From contig NZ_VTVE01000005.1 of NCBI RefSeq assembly GCF_010906925.1, positions 1-64,000 of the forward strand: DNA of 64,000 bases, read 5' to 3'. The number at the start of each line of letters is the position of its first letter. The stretch's first letter is position 1. Under the pieces are notes generated by a model. That model ran no database searches and was not told where the DNA came from. It saw only the letters and a list, made by a program, of their open reading frames with translations. Below, in pieces: positions 45,906 through 55,376 of the stretch. The DNA is from Pseudobutyrivibrio xylanivorans. GTDB taxonomy: Bacteria; Bacillota; Clostridia; Lachnospirales; Lachnospiraceae. The position numbers and the translations under genes are program-made.

Positions 45906-47390
45906 ATGAGAAACATAGGATTTAGTAACGAAAAGTATACTGAGATGCAATCAAAGAGAATCAGGGAGCGCATCGATCAATTTGGAGGTAAGCTTTATCT
46001 TGAATTCGGAGGTAAGCTTTTTGATGATTATCACGCTTCTCGAGTTCTTCCAGGATTCAAGCCTGATGCAAAGATTACAATGCTTAAGGAGCTTGCTGAC
46101 AAGACTGAGATTGTAATTGCTATCAAGGCTGGTGATATTGAGAAAAACAAGGTCCGTGGAGATATCGGTATTACATACGATATGGATCTTCTTAGACTTA
46201 TTGATGCATTTACAAGCTATGGGCTCTATGTGGGTTCTGTAGTTCTTACTCAATTTGCTGAACAGCCTTCAGCAGTAGCATACGAGAAAAAGCTCAAGGC
46301 TTTGGGCTTAAAGGTATTCAGACACTATATTATTCCAGGCTACCCATCAAACATTCCATTTATTGTATCTGATGAGGGCTTTGGTAAAAATGATTATATT
46401 GAAACAACCAGACCACTTGTAGTAGTTACAGCTCCAGGACCTGGTTCAGGAAAGATGGCTACATGCCTTTCTCAGCTTTATCATGAATCTAAGCGTGGCG
46501 TTAAGGCTGGATATGCTAAGTTCGAGACATTCCCTATTTGGAATTTACCACTTAACCATCCAGTGAATTTGGCTTACGAGGCTGCCACAGCTGACTTAAA
46601 TGATGTAAATATGATTGACCCATTCCATTTGGAAGCTTATGGTGAGACTGTTGTTAACTACAACCGTGATGTAGAGGTATTCCCAGTTCTCAAGGCTATG
46701 TTTGAGAAGATTTCTGGCGAGTCACCTTACAAGTCACCTACAGATATGGGCGTTAATATGGCAGGCAATGCAATTATTGACGATGAGGCATGTCAGAGTG
46801 CTTCAAAGCAGGAGATTATCCGCCGCTATTACGAGGCTACTGTTGCTAGAAGAAAGGGCGATGGAAGCGATTCTGCAATTCAGAAGCTTGAGCTTCTTAT
46901 GGAAAAGGCAGGCATTTCTGTGTCTGATAGACCGGTAGTTGCAGCAGCCAATATCAAAGCAGATCAGACAGGTGTACCATGTGCTGCTATGGAACTTTCA
47001 GATGGCAAAATTATCACAGGTAAGACATCTGAAATGCTTGGCGCTTCATCAGCTATGATTTTAAATGCTCTTAAATACGTGGCAGAGATTCCTGATGAGG
47101 TAAAGCTTATTTCACCAGAAGTTCTTACACCTATTATGAACCTTAAGACTAATTATTTAGGAGATAACAACCCACACCTTCATTTGAATGAGCTCCTTAT
47201 TGCACTTTCAATGGAAGCTATCAGCAGTGAGAATGCTAAAAAGGCTTACGATTGCCTTCCTGCATTAGATGGTGCTGAGGTTCATTCTTCAGTTATTCTT
47301 TCTTCAGTGGATGTAGGTGTATTTAAGCAGCTTGGCGTACAGCTTACATGTGAGCCTCGTTACGAAGGAAACAAGCTTTATCACAATTAA
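45906..47390 (+). CDS. DUF1846 protein
   Basis: 494 residues, full length for DUF1846, opening IGFSNEKYTEMQSKRIRERI with the conserved GKLYLEFGGKLFDDYHASRVLPGF and APGPGSGKMATCLSQLYHE, a P-loop-like stretch. The family is common in Firmicutes and has an ATP-dependent fold; its reaction is not established. The 254-base upstream gap has TATAAT at 45774 and no gene. Confidence 0.93.
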   Translation: MRNIGFSNEKYTEMQSKRIRERIDQFGGKLYLEFGGKLFDDYHASRVLPGFKPDAKITMLKELADKTEIVIAIKAGDIEKNKVRGDIGITYDMDLLRLIDAFTSYGLYVGSVVLTQFAEQPSAVAYEKKLKALGLKVFRHYIIPGYPSNIPFIVSDEGFGKNDYIETTRPLVVVTAPGPGSGKMATCLSQLYHESKRGVKAGYAKFETFPIWNLPLNHPVNLAYEAATADLNDVNMIDPFHLEAYGETVVNYNRDVEVFPVLKAMFEKISGESPYKSPTDMGVNMAGNAIIDDEACQSASKQEIIRRYYEATVARRKGDGSDSAIQKLELLMEKAGISVSDRPVVAAANIKADQTGVPCAAMELSDGKIITGKTSEMLGASSAMILNALKYVAEIPDEVKLISPEVLTPIMNLKTNYLGDNNPHLHLNELLIALSMEAISSENAKKAYDCLPALDGAEVHSSVILSSVDVGVFKQLGVQLTCEPRYEGNKLYHN

Positions 47391-47542
47391 TTTTCACTAA
47401 ATGTTACAAAAAAACTTGCATTCCAATCCTAAAAATGCTGAATAGGACGAAAATCAAGGCCTGCAAAGAATAAATGTAGATTTTAATTCTTTAGTATGTT
47501 AAAGTATTGTGAGAAAATTAATAATCATGGAGAGGAAGAATC

Positions 47543-49033
47543 ATGGCAGTTAAATATGTTAGTACAAGAGATGTAAATAAGCAGGAGATTACAGCATCAC
47601 AGGCTATTTTAAAGGGTCTTGCAGATGATGGCGGATTATTTGTTCCTACATCTATCCCTCAGCTTGATGTTTCTTTAGATAAGCTTGCTGAGATGTCATA
47701 TCAGCAGGTAGCATACGAAGTATTAAAGCTTTTCTTAAGCGATTTCACAGAGGATGAGTTAAAGCATTGTATCAATAGCGCATACGACAGCAAGTTTGAC
47801 ACAGAGGAGATTGCTCCACTTGTTTATGCTGATGGCGCATACTATCTTGAGCTTTTCCACGGTGCAACAATTGCATTCAAGGATATGGCACTTTCAATTT
47901 TGCCACATCTTATGATTACTTCCGCTCGTAAAAATAATATTAAAAATGATATCGTTATCCTTACAGCTACATCTGGTGATACAGGTAAGGCTGCACTTGC
48001 AGGTTTTGCAGATGTTGAGGGTACACGTATTGTAGTTTTCTATCCAAAGAATGGTGTTTCTGCTATCCAGGAGCGTCAGATGGTTACACAGAAGGGTGCT
48101 AACACTCATGTAGTTGGTATCAAGGGTAACTTCGATCAGGCTCAGACTGGTGTTAAGCAGATGTTCAATGATAAGGCACTTGCTAAGGAGCTTGATGGAG
48201 CTGGATTCCAGTTCTCATCTGCTAACTCAATCAACATCGGTCGTCTTGTTCCTCAGATTGCTTACTACGTATATGCGTATGCTAAGCTTCTTGGTGAGGA
48301 GAAGATCAAGAACGGCGAGCAGATTAATGTAGTTGTTCCTACTGGAAACTTTGGTAATATTCTTGCTGCATACTATGCTAAGAATATGGGTCTTCCAATT
48401 GCAAAGCTTATCTGCGCATCTAACGAGAACAAGGTTCTTTACGATTTCTTCACTACAGGTGAGTATGATAAGAACCGTGACTTTATCCTTACTAATTCTC
48501 CATCAATGGATATTCTCATCTCTAGCAACTTAGAGAGACTTATCTATCACATTGCAGGAGATGACGCTGCTAAGAATGCACAGCTTATGGAGAGTCTCAA
48601 GACAACAGGCAAGTACGAGATTACAGCAGACATGAAGGCTAAGCTTGATTCTTTCTATGGCAATTATGCATCAGAGCAGGAGACAGGCGAGACTATCAAG
48701 AATCTTTACGACAAGACAGGATATGTTATCGATACACATACAGCAGTTGCTTCATGTGTTTACAATAAGTACGAGAGCGAAGCTTCAGATGGCAAGACAA
48801 CAGTCATTGCTTCAACAGCTAGCCCATTCAAGTTCACACGTGCGGTAATGGGAGCTATCGATTCTGCATACGAGAAGGAAGAGGATTTTGTACTTGTTGA
48901 CAAGCTTTCTGAGCTTGCTAAGGTAGATGTTCCTAATGCAATCGAAGAAATCAGAAGCGCTGCAGTACTTCACGATACAGTAGTAGAAGTTGCTGATATG
49001 TGCTCAGAGGTTAAGAGATTCCTCGGAATTTAA
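47543..49033 (+). CDS. thrC: Threonine synthase
   Basis: 496 residues. It converts O-phosphohomoserine to threonine with pyridoxal phosphate. PLP lysine in HGATIAFKDMALSILP, phosphate-binding TATSGDTGKAALAGF, and the N-terminal YVSTRDVN opening. GGAG precedes the ATG. Codon use is biased toward strong expression. No T-box structure is apparent in the 150-base leader. Confidence 0.96.
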   Translation: MAVKYVSTRDVNKQEITASQAILKGLADDGGLFVPTSIPQLDVSLDKLAEMSYQQVAYEVLKLFLSDFTEDELKHCINSAYDSKFDTEEIAPLVYADGAYYLELFHGATIAFKDMALSILPHLMITSARKNNIKNDIVILTATSGDTGKAALAGFADVEGTRIVVFYPKNGVSAIQERQMVTQKGANTHVVGIKGNFDQAQTGVKQMFNDKALAKELDGAGFQFSSANSINIGRLVPQIAYYVYAYAKLLGEEKIKNGEQINVVVPTGNFGNILAAYYAKNMGLPIAKLICASNENKVLYDFFTTGEYDKNRDFILTNSPSMDILISSNLERLIYHIAGDDAAKNAQLMESLKTTGKYEITADMKAKLDSFYGNYASEQETGETIKNLYDKTGYVIDTHTAVASCVYNKYESEASDGKTTVIASTASPFKFTRAVMGAIDSAYEKEEDFVLVDKLSELAKVDVPNAIEEIRSAAVLHDTVVEVADMCSEVKRFLGI

Positions 49034-49040
49034 TAATATT

Positions 49041-49069
49041 AAAAAAAGAGCCCTTAGGGCTCTTTTTTT
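49041..49069. terminator. Bidirectional terminator
   Basis: AAAGAGCCC/GGGCTCTTT with a 3-nt loop and A- and T-runs on both sides; shared by thrC and the convergent MshEN-CheX gene. Confidence 0.93.
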
Positions 49070-49949
49070 AGTACGAAACAATTAAATGAACAATTCCAAA
49101 TGGATACGCGACAGGGAAGTCCACACATTTGTTAACTCCCATTAGTACACCTTCTTCGGTAATCTCTGGTGGTGCCAGTTCTATATTTTTAGATTGCTGG
49201 TTTGATACATTTACAATATACAGACCGTTGTGTAGATTTAGGAAATCCTCAAGGGCTGCAATTACATATTCATTGAATTCGCTGAAATCCTCTTTTGCAT
49301 ATCTTGATGCGAAAGCGATGGCAGTTTCTCTATCACAGTCAATATGTGTGATGTAATCTCTGTCTCCGATCACAGCTTGCGATACTCCAAATGTAATTGG
49401 ATACTCGTCCACAATCATTGGTGTGAGAGGAGAGAAATCCTCGCCAATAAAGCGAATCAAACTGTTAAACATAAGCTCCAAGTACATTACGTTTAAATCG
49501 TTAGCAGGCATTTCTGCCATGAGGAAAAACTTTTCAATTATGGATTGAACTATTCCGCTATTTTCGACATCAAGCTCCAAATCATATAATTCATTGTCAG
49601 CTTTATAGTCGAAAATTATTCGTTCCAAATCCTCATAGCTGATAATTCCATCTTCTACGAGATTCTGGCCCAATAGAATATAGTCTGGAGTTTGCTTAGA
49701 TAGCAAATCTGAGACATTTTCTTCGGATAAATATCCACGTGCTACAGCAATTTCTCCAAATCGTTTATCTTCACGAGTTTGAATATAGAGACACTCGTCA
49801 ACTTCATTAGCAGTCATCAGACCTTCGTGGATTGCAATCGTACCAAGCTTGATGTGTGACTGTGAAAGACGAGCCATTGCATTAAAGAGCTGGTCTCGTG
49901 TGACTATGCCCTTTTGTAGCAAATAATTCCCTAAGAATTGTGTAAACAT
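49068..49949 (-). CDS. MshEN-like repeats fused to CheX-like domain
   Basis: 293 residues. Residues 1-115 hold four units of the pattern LGxxLLxxGIVTxDQLxxAL (at about 5, 34, 62 and 90), which resemble MshEN/GspE N-terminal c-di-GMP-binding motifs. Residues about 145-293 look like a CheX-type phosphatase domain (NVMYLELMFNSLIRFIGEDF). It follows the cheY-like gene by 3 nt on the same strand. Likely a c-di-GMP-tuned partner of that regulator. Domain calls rest on patterns only. Confidence 0.7.
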   Translation of the reverse strand: MFTQFLGNYLLQKGIVTRDQLFNAMARLSQSHIKLGTIAIHEGLMTANEVDECLYIQTREDKRFGEIAVARGYLSEENVSDLLSKQTPDYILLGQNLVEDGIISYEDLERIIFDYKADNELYDLELDVENSGIVQSIIEKFFLMAEMPANDLNVMYLELMFNSLIRFIGEDFSPLTPMIVDEYPITFGVSQAVIGDRDYITHIDCDRETAIAFASRYAKEDFSEFNEYVIAALEDFLNLHNGLYIVNVSNQQSKNIELAPPEITEEGVLMGVNKCVDFPVAYPFGIVHLIVSY

Positions 49950-49952
49950 AAA

Positions 49953-50333
49953 TTATTTTCCTCCAAGACGCAGTTCAATAATTTCGCTAATTTGGTTTTT
50001 TTCAAAAGGCTTCTGGATGAAATCCTTCGCGCCTAGTTGAATAGCCTTTTTTAGCTGATCTTGTGTACCTACAGAAGATACGATGATGATTACCGCATCT
50101 TGATCAAATGCCTTAATTTCTGAAAGTGCTTCGTTGCCATCTTTCTCCGGCATAACTATATCCATAAAAACAATGTCGGGTTTCTCTTTCTTGTAAAGTT
50201 CGATGGCTTCGGTACCATTCCTGCCTTCCAGGAAAATAGCGCCGTCTGCAATTTCCTTTACGGCATCCATAAGCTGTTTTCTAGCAAGAACTGAATCGTC
50301 GCAAATTAATATTTTCTTATTGGTGATGTCCAT
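49953..50333 (-). CDS. CheY-like single-domain response regulator
   Basis: 126 residues, receiver only: acidic pair CDDS, phospho-acceptor in DIVFMDIVMPEKDG, Thr/Ser switch IIIVSSVG and Lys in FIQKPFEKNQI. AGGAGGG is 8 nt upstream. No DNA-binding domain, so output must be through a partner, most likely the MshEN-CheX protein. Confidence 0.93.
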   Translation of the reverse strand: MDITNKKILICDDSVLARKQLMDAVKEIADGAIFLEGRNGTEAIELYKKEKPDIVFMDIVMPEKDGNEALSEIKAFDQDAVIIIVSSVGTQDQLKKAIQLGAKDFIQKPFEKNQISEIIELRLGGK

Positions 50334-50531
50334 AAGCCTACCCTCCTACAAAGTATAAATTAATAATACAATAACAATAGGTTTAATTCAAACGAATTTG
50401 CTGATAACTTGTGAATAATTAATGAATTGAATGGAAATTTACAAAAGACATTTAGATAGTTGTTTTTTATAGAATTAGCATAGGAAAAAAGCTATAATTA
50501 ACTAAAAAATAATTGAGAGGTTTTATGTGTT

Positions 50532-50882
50532 ATGGGAATGAATTTTATGTTGATTATTGATATCGTGGTTTTAGCTCTTGGAGCGTATCTTGTTTTTTCT
50601 GGAATCAGATATTACAAGAAGGGCGATGTGGATAATATGCTTATTACAGCAGAGGAGAGAGCTAGAGTTTCAGATATTCAGGGATTGTCAAAATATCTCA
50701 TGCCAAAGTCAGCAATTTTTGGCGCATTTTGCGTTGTGTTTGGTATTCAGGGCGTATTAAGCGATTCACAGAAGGTGGTATTTCCAAAGGCTGTCAATGC
50801 TGCATTCTTACTTGCCTTTGTAGTTGTTTGGATTATTTTTTCCTATGTAATTCGCAAGGCTAAAAAGACATATATTCACTAA
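50532..50882 (+). CDS. Small membrane protein
   Basis: 116 residues with helices at about 6-24, 57-75 and 88-107 and a conserved-looking cytoplasmic loop RYYKKGDVDNMLITAEERARVSDIQGLSKYLMPKS. No family recognised. It stands just upstream of a two-component pair but 77 nt away, so co-regulation is uncertain. A TATAAT lies at 50494. Confidence 0.7.
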   Translation: MGMNFMLIIDIVVLALGAYLVFSGIRYYKKGDVDNMLITAEERARVSDIQGLSKYLMPKSAIFGAFCVVFGIQGVLSDSQKVVFPKAVNAAFLLAFVVVWIIFSYVIRKAKKTYIH

Positions 50883-50958
50883 AAAATTTATTTTACATCA
50901 CCTAGAATTCACATTGAGGAGCGAAAATGCTTGATGTGATAGCATATAGGAGGCGTAT

Positions 50959-51630
50959 ATGAAAAAAATATTGGTAGTTGACGATGAGGAAAAGATTCGT
51001 TCAATTATCCGCAAATACGGTGAGTTTGAAGGCTATTTAATTGAAGAAGCTACTGATGGTATGGATGCCATCCAAAAGGTCAGAGAAAATAGCAACTATG
51101 ATGTTATTATTATGGATGTTATGATGCCTGAGTTGGATGGTTTTTCTGCCTGTACAGAGATAAAAAAGATAAAGGATATTCCTGTTATTATGCTTTCTGC
51201 TAGAGGCGAGGAGTATGATAGAATCCACGGGTTTGAAGCAGGAGTAGATGATTATGTGGTCAAGCCATTTTCTCCTAAGGAACTTATGATGCGAGTGAAG
51301 GTAGTTACTAGTCGTGTCAGGACAACTGAGGGACAGGCTGACATATTCGAATACGAGGGACTTGAGATTAATTTTACTGCAAGGACTGTATCTATCGATG
51401 GCAAGCGAATCGAGATGTCACCAAAAGAATATGAATTACTTTTTTATCTTGCGAAGAATAAAAATATTGCCCTTCAAAGAGATCAAATCATTACTCAGGT
51501 CTGGGGCTATGATTATTATGGAGACGATAGGACTCTAGATACTCATATTAAGCTATTGCGAAATAGTTTGGGGGAATATAGAAAATTGCTGGTGACACTT
51601 AGGGGTATTGGATATCGTTTTGAGACATAG
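50959..51630 (+). CDS. OmpR-family response regulator
   Basis: 223 residues: receiver with Asp in VIIMDVMMPELDG and C-terminal winged helix (MSPKEYELLFYLAKN, VWGYDYYGDDRTLDTHIKLLR). AGGAGG precedes the ATG. Paired with the kinase that starts 21 nt downstream. Confidence 0.95.
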   Translation: MKKILVVDDEEKIRSIIRKYGEFEGYLIEEATDGMDAIQKVRENSNYDVIIMDVMMPELDGFSACTEIKKIKDIPVIMLSARGEEYDRIHGFEAGVDDYVVKPFSPKELMMRVKVVTSRVRTTEGQADIFEYEGLEINFTARTVSIDGKRIEMSPKEYELLFYLAKNKNIALQRDQIITQVWGYDYYGDDRTLDTHIKLLRNSLGEYRKLLVTLRGIGYRFET

Positions 51631-51650
51631 TTTGGTTTTGGAGGATTCCT

Positions 51651-53246
51651 TTGAATAATAGTCGCTTTAGTATTAGATGGAAGACATTTTGCATATTCTT
51701 AATTTTTGCCATAGTACTTTTAGGAGTGCTGTGGCTTTTTCAGATAGTATATCTAAATGATTTCTACAAAATAATTAAAAGAAGAGAGACGGAGACTGTT
51801 CTCAGTCAGATTGAAGAGTTGGTCCGCAACAAAGAGGATGATAGCGACACCATAGAAGAAATTGCTGCCAGTCACAACCTGGGCATATTTATTACTGATA
51901 GATTTGGAAACACTTTGTACAATGCAGATTACATTCCAAATTCTCATATAGCGGGCATGCCTAGATATATTTTTGGACTTTTTTATGATACAGCCGTGGC
52001 TAATGGGGGCAAAGCTGTTGTTGAGTACAAGGGAAGCGAGATGCAAAAAGATAGCCAAGAGGGCTTCCTTATTCAGCAGTTGATTGGTAACCAAGAAAGC
52101 GTTGAGATTATTTCTGGTGCCACACCAGAGTCGGAGAATGGTGAGATTAATCAAGGTGAAGGCAGAGTTGGGTACACCATTTCTGGACGAGAGAATACAA
52201 CTATATCTGAGTTTAGACAAAATATAGGTGATGATAGAGCTGAGTCTGTTATCTATGTCAGCATAGTTGAAAACGACCACAGGCAGACTGTAGTAATGAT
52301 TAACTCAGTGCTTACTCCTATTGATGCCACTGTTACCACTCTCGAAGCACAGCTGAAGATGATTTCAATTATCATGGTTGTGTTTGCTTTTGTTCTTGCT
52401 GTGGTTAATTCAAAAAGTGTGTCTAGGTCTATTATCAGTCTTAATGATGGTGCCAAAAAACTTGCCCAGGGAGATTATTCTGTTACATTTGATTCAGGCG
52501 ACTATATGGAGGTGGCCGAATTATCAGACACCCTTAATTACGCGGCTAAGGAATTGGGGAAAGCAGATGCGCTCCAAAAAGAGTTGATTGCAAATGTGTC
52601 CCATGACCTGAGAACGCCTCTTACTATGATTAAGGGATATGCAGAGGTTATGAGAGATATTCCAGGAGAAAATACTCCAGAAAATGTTCAGGCTATAATA
52701 GAAGAGACGGAGCGTCTGACAGGACTCGTTAATGATATGCTTGATATTTCAAAGCTAAAGGCAGGCACTATCACCATCAAACCTGCAGTTTACAATATTA
52801 CTGAAAGCATTAAACATGTCCTTGAGAGATATAACAAGCTTAGAGAGGTGGATGGTTACACTATTGATTTCATCTATGATGATGAGATATATGTGGAGGC
52901 TGACGAGCAAAAGATGTATCAGGTTATTTACAATCTGGTAAACAACGCTATCAACTACACCGGTGAGGACAAAAAAGTAACGGTCCATCAGAAAGTGACG
53001 GATGGAATCCTTCGAATCGAAGTTATTGATACAGGAAATGGAGTAAAGCAAGAGGACATACCTTATGTTTGGGATAGATACTACAAGGACAAGACCACTC
53101 ATAAGAGAGCGCTTCAGGGTACAGGTCTTGGTCTTTCGATTGTTAAAAATGTCTTAGAGCTTCACGGAGCCAAATATGGAGTTTCTTCTATTAGAGGTAA
53201 AGGAGCAACATTCTGGTTTGAGCTTCCAATAGTACAAGTTGATTAA
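51651..53246 (+). CDS. Sensor histidine kinase
   Basis: 531 residues from a TTG at 51651 (GGAGG 6 nt upstream; no nearby ATG). Membrane helices at about 10-32 and 240-262 enclose an extracellular sensor domain. Then HAMP (about 263-315), H-box NVSHDLRTPLTMIKGYAEVM, N-box NLVNNAINYTG, G-boxes DTGNGV and GTGLGLSIV. The signal is unknown. Confidence 0.95.
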   Translation: MNNSRFSIRWKTFCIFLIFAIVLLGVLWLFQIVYLNDFYKIIKRRETETVLSQIEELVRNKEDDSDTIEEIAASHNLGIFITDRFGNTLYNADYIPNSHIAGMPRYIFGLFYDTAVANGGKAVVEYKGSEMQKDSQEGFLIQQLIGNQESVEIISGATPESENGEINQGEGRVGYTISGRENTTISEFRQNIGDDRAESVIYVSIVENDHRQTVVMINSVLTPIDATVTTLEAQLKMISIIMVVFAFVLAVVNSKSVSRSIISLNDGAKKLAQGDYSVTFDSGDYMEVAELSDTLNYAAKELGKADALQKELIANVSHDLRTPLTMIKGYAEVMRDIPGENTPENVQAIIEETERLTGLVNDMLDISKLKAGTITIKPAVYNITESIKHVLERYNKLREVDGYTIDFIYDDEIYVEADEQKMYQVIYNLVNNAINYTGEDKKVTVHQKVTDGILRIEVIDTGNGVKQEDIPYVWDRYYKDKTTHKRALQGTGLGLSIVKNVLELHGAKYGVSSIRGKGATFWFELPIVQVD

Positions 53247-53250
53247 AAAT

Positions 53251-53286
53251 AAGCGCTAGCCCATATAACTGGGTTAGCGCTTTTGC
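53251..53286. terminator. Terminator of the two-component operon
   Basis: AAGCGCTAGCCC/GGGTTAGCGCTT stem with one wobble and a T-run; also ends the convergent small gene. Confidence 0.88.
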
Positions 53287-53436
53287 TTAGCTAAAAATAG
53301 AAGATATTGCTTCTGCAATATTATGTAAAATACCATGCTTCTCTTCAAGCATCTTTTCCAAGTCCTCTTTATAGTGTCCCTCTTTGTAAGCTCTTGCAAG
53401 ACGTGATTCCATTCGCTTAATGTTTTCTTCATTCAT
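53287..53436 (-). CDS. 49-residue conserved-looking small protein
   Basis: Reads MNEENIKRMESRLARAYKEG at its start, then a helical acidic/basic segment and an amphipathic end (LHNIAEAISSIFS). A strong GAGGAGG site lies 8 nt upstream and a terminator directly follows, so it is very likely translated. No family recognised. Confidence 0.75.
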   Translation of the reverse strand: MNEENIKRMESRLARAYKEGHYKEDLEKMLEEKHGILHNIAEAISSIFS

Positions 53437-53663
53437 AGCAGTTACCTCCTCTTTTAAGACTATGAAACTGTGAAAACATTAATCCCCCTAAATGAAACTA
53501 GTAACTTAAGTGGTGTGTAATTAAAACTATACATCAAACCCTGTGTAGAAATAGTGAAGTAAAATGTAAGCTAATGTGAAAAAAATATGATTGACGAAGG
53601 CACACGAGGAAGACGCATATATTATGGGCCCTTCCTGCGGAAAACGGGGTGAGGTGGTATAAC

Positions 53664-53700
53664 AAAAAAGAGCAACCAATTACTTGGTTACTCTCTTTTA
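53664..53700 (-). terminator. Terminator of tRNA-Leu copy 1
   Basis: On the minus strand AAAAGAGAGTAACCAAG/TTGGTTGCTCTTTT with one mismatch, followed by Ts. The preceding 53437-53663 holds no gene. Confidence 0.85.
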
Positions 53701-53705
53701 AAGGA

Positions 53706-53790
53706 TGCGGAAGGCGGGACTTGAACCCGCACGCTCGCAATGAGCACAAGATCCTTAGTCTTGCTCGTCTGCCAGTTCCGACACTTCCGC
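53706..53790 (-). tRNA. tRNA-Leu(AAG), copy 1
   Basis: 85 nt, class II with variable arm. Acceptor GCGGAAG/CTTCCGC, anticodon loop CTAAGGA (anticodon AAG), T-arm GCGGGTTCAAGTCCCGC. No CCA is encoded. Sequence matches copy 2 at 56377-56461 in inverted orientation. Confidence 0.95.
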
Positions 53791-53931
53791 GCGACTTGAT
53801 TATAATAACAAACCATCTATGCTGCGTCAAGGGATAAATGGTAATTTTTTTAATTTTTTGCAAGATTATCGAAAAGAGTCCAGCATAGGTGGCAAAACTA
53901 GCGATAATTGCCAAGATTAAACGGATTGTTG

Positions 53932-53968
53932 CTCAAATATGTAAAATATTTGAGATTTAAGGTATACT
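53932..53968 (+). promoter_or_regulatory. Promoter region of the O-acyltransferase operon with dyad
   Basis: CTCAAATAT/ATATTTGAG, a perfect 9-bp inverted repeat with a 5-nt spacer, sits over the -35 area of TATACT (53963-53968). It is likely a regulator site. Confidence 0.6.
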
Positions 53969-53998
53969 AAATGTGAGTTATTGTATGGGAGAATGAAA

Positions 53999-55363
53999 AT
54001 GACCTTTTCAGATTTGAATTTTATTTTTAGATTGTTGCCAATCTTTTTAATAATATATTATCTTACACCGGCCAAATTCAGACCATGGACCTTGTTGGCA
54101 GAGAGCCTTGTTTTCTATTACATCAATGAACCTATTCTCATTGTTGTTTTAGTTGCGGGGACTTTTGTGACTTGGTGTTTCGCCAAGATTAACATCTACA
54201 GGAGATGGAAGTGGCTTTTGGCTCTTGGGATTATTCTTGATGTGTCCTTGCTAGGCTTTTTTAAGGCGTGTGGAGTGCTGAAGCTTGGCATTATTATTCC
54301 TATCGGACTTAGTTATTTTGTATTCAAGTTGATTTCATATCAGGTTGATTCTTTTAGAGGCATGATAAGTGGCACTAGCTTTATCGATTTGGCTAATTAT
54401 CTTTTGATGTTCCCTCAGATTATTTCAGGTCCAATTGCTAGATTTAACTACATAATTGAGAATGACTTCTGGCGTAAGGGACAGGATAAATTTGGCGCCA
54501 GATTTTATAAAGTAATTAGCAGGATAGAGGATGGCCTTAAGTATTTTGTTATTGGTTTATTCTTCAAGGTTATTATTGCAGACCACCTGGCTATTCTTTG
54601 GAATGATATCAAGACTATAGGATATGAAAGTATCTCTACTCCACTTGCATGGCTTGGGGCATATACATATTCCCTTGATTTATATTTTGATTTCTGGGGA
54701 TATTCTCTTATGGCAGCAGGTGTGGGCATCATGCTTGGATTCCCATTTATTAGGAACTTTGATCAGCCTTATTTTGCTTCTTCTATTTCAGATTTTTATA
54801 GAAGATGGCACAGTACGCTTGGAACATGGTTTAGAGACTATGTGTATTTCCCACTTGGAGGCAATCGCAAGGGTTGGTTACGCACAGCTTTTAATCTTAT
54901 CGTAGTGTGGATTTTCACTGGCATTTGGCATGGAATTACTTTAAACTTTCTGATTTGGGCAGGCGTGATTTGCCTTATCATTATGATAGAGAAGTTCGTG
55001 TTATCCCACGTAAAGTGGCTTTACATGATAATTGGACGCATTAATGTTTTGGTTATTATCCCTGTTACTTGGGTGATATTTGCTATTCACTCATTCAAGG
55101 ATTTGCGAATTTACCTTCTTAGACTATTTCCAATTTGGGATATCAGTATTGCGGTAAATGGAAGTGACTATATCAAGTGCTTGAAGAGTTATTGGCCATT
55201 TTTAGCACTTGGCCTATTCTTCAGTATGCCATTTGTTACTAATATTTATAAGAAACATAAGGATAATTTTCTGATAGTACTAGGATTGTTTGGATTGTTC
55301 TGGGTAGCTATTTTTAGTCTTGCAAATTCCTCTGGCAATCCATTTATGTATCTTAGATTCTAG
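53999..55363 (+). CDS. MBOAT family O-acyltransferase
   Basis: 454 residues, start 53999 with GGAGA 6 nt upstream. About eleven membrane helices; DltB/AlgI-type signatures FWGYSLMAAGVGIMLGF, SDFYRRWHSTLGTWFRDYVY and active-site His in FTGIWHGIT. It passes acyl groups across the membrane for O-acylation of an extracellular polymer. The downstream SGNH protein, 13 nt away, is the expected partner. The pair lies between two inverted tRNA-Leu genes. Confidence 0.93.
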   Translation: MTFSDLNFIFRLLPIFLIIYYLTPAKFRPWTLLAESLVFYYINEPILIVVLVAGTFVTWCFAKINIYRRWKWLLALGIILDVSLLGFFKACGVLKLGIIIPIGLSYFVFKLISYQVDSFRGMISGTSFIDLANYLLMFPQIISGPIARFNYIIENDFWRKGQDKFGARFYKVISRIEDGLKYFVIGLFFKVIIADHLAILWNDIKTIGYESISTPLAWLGAYTYSLDLYFDFWGYSLMAAGVGIMLGFPFIRNFDQPYFASSISDFYRRWHSTLGTWFRDYVYFPLGGNRKGWLRTAFNLIVVWIFTGIWHGITLNFLIWAGVICLIIMIEKFVLSHVKWLYMIIGRINVLVIIPVTWVIFAIHSFKDLRIYLLRLFPIWDISIAVNGSDYIKCLKSYWPFLALGLFFSMPFVTNIYKKHKDNFLIVLGLFGLFWVAIFSLANSSGNPFMYLRF

Positions 55364-55376
55364 TTTGGGGAAATAT

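Noticed and set aside
47391-47542. T-box leader before threonine synthase
   Set aside because: No T-box core sequence or terminator/antiterminator pair can be found in the 150-base leader.
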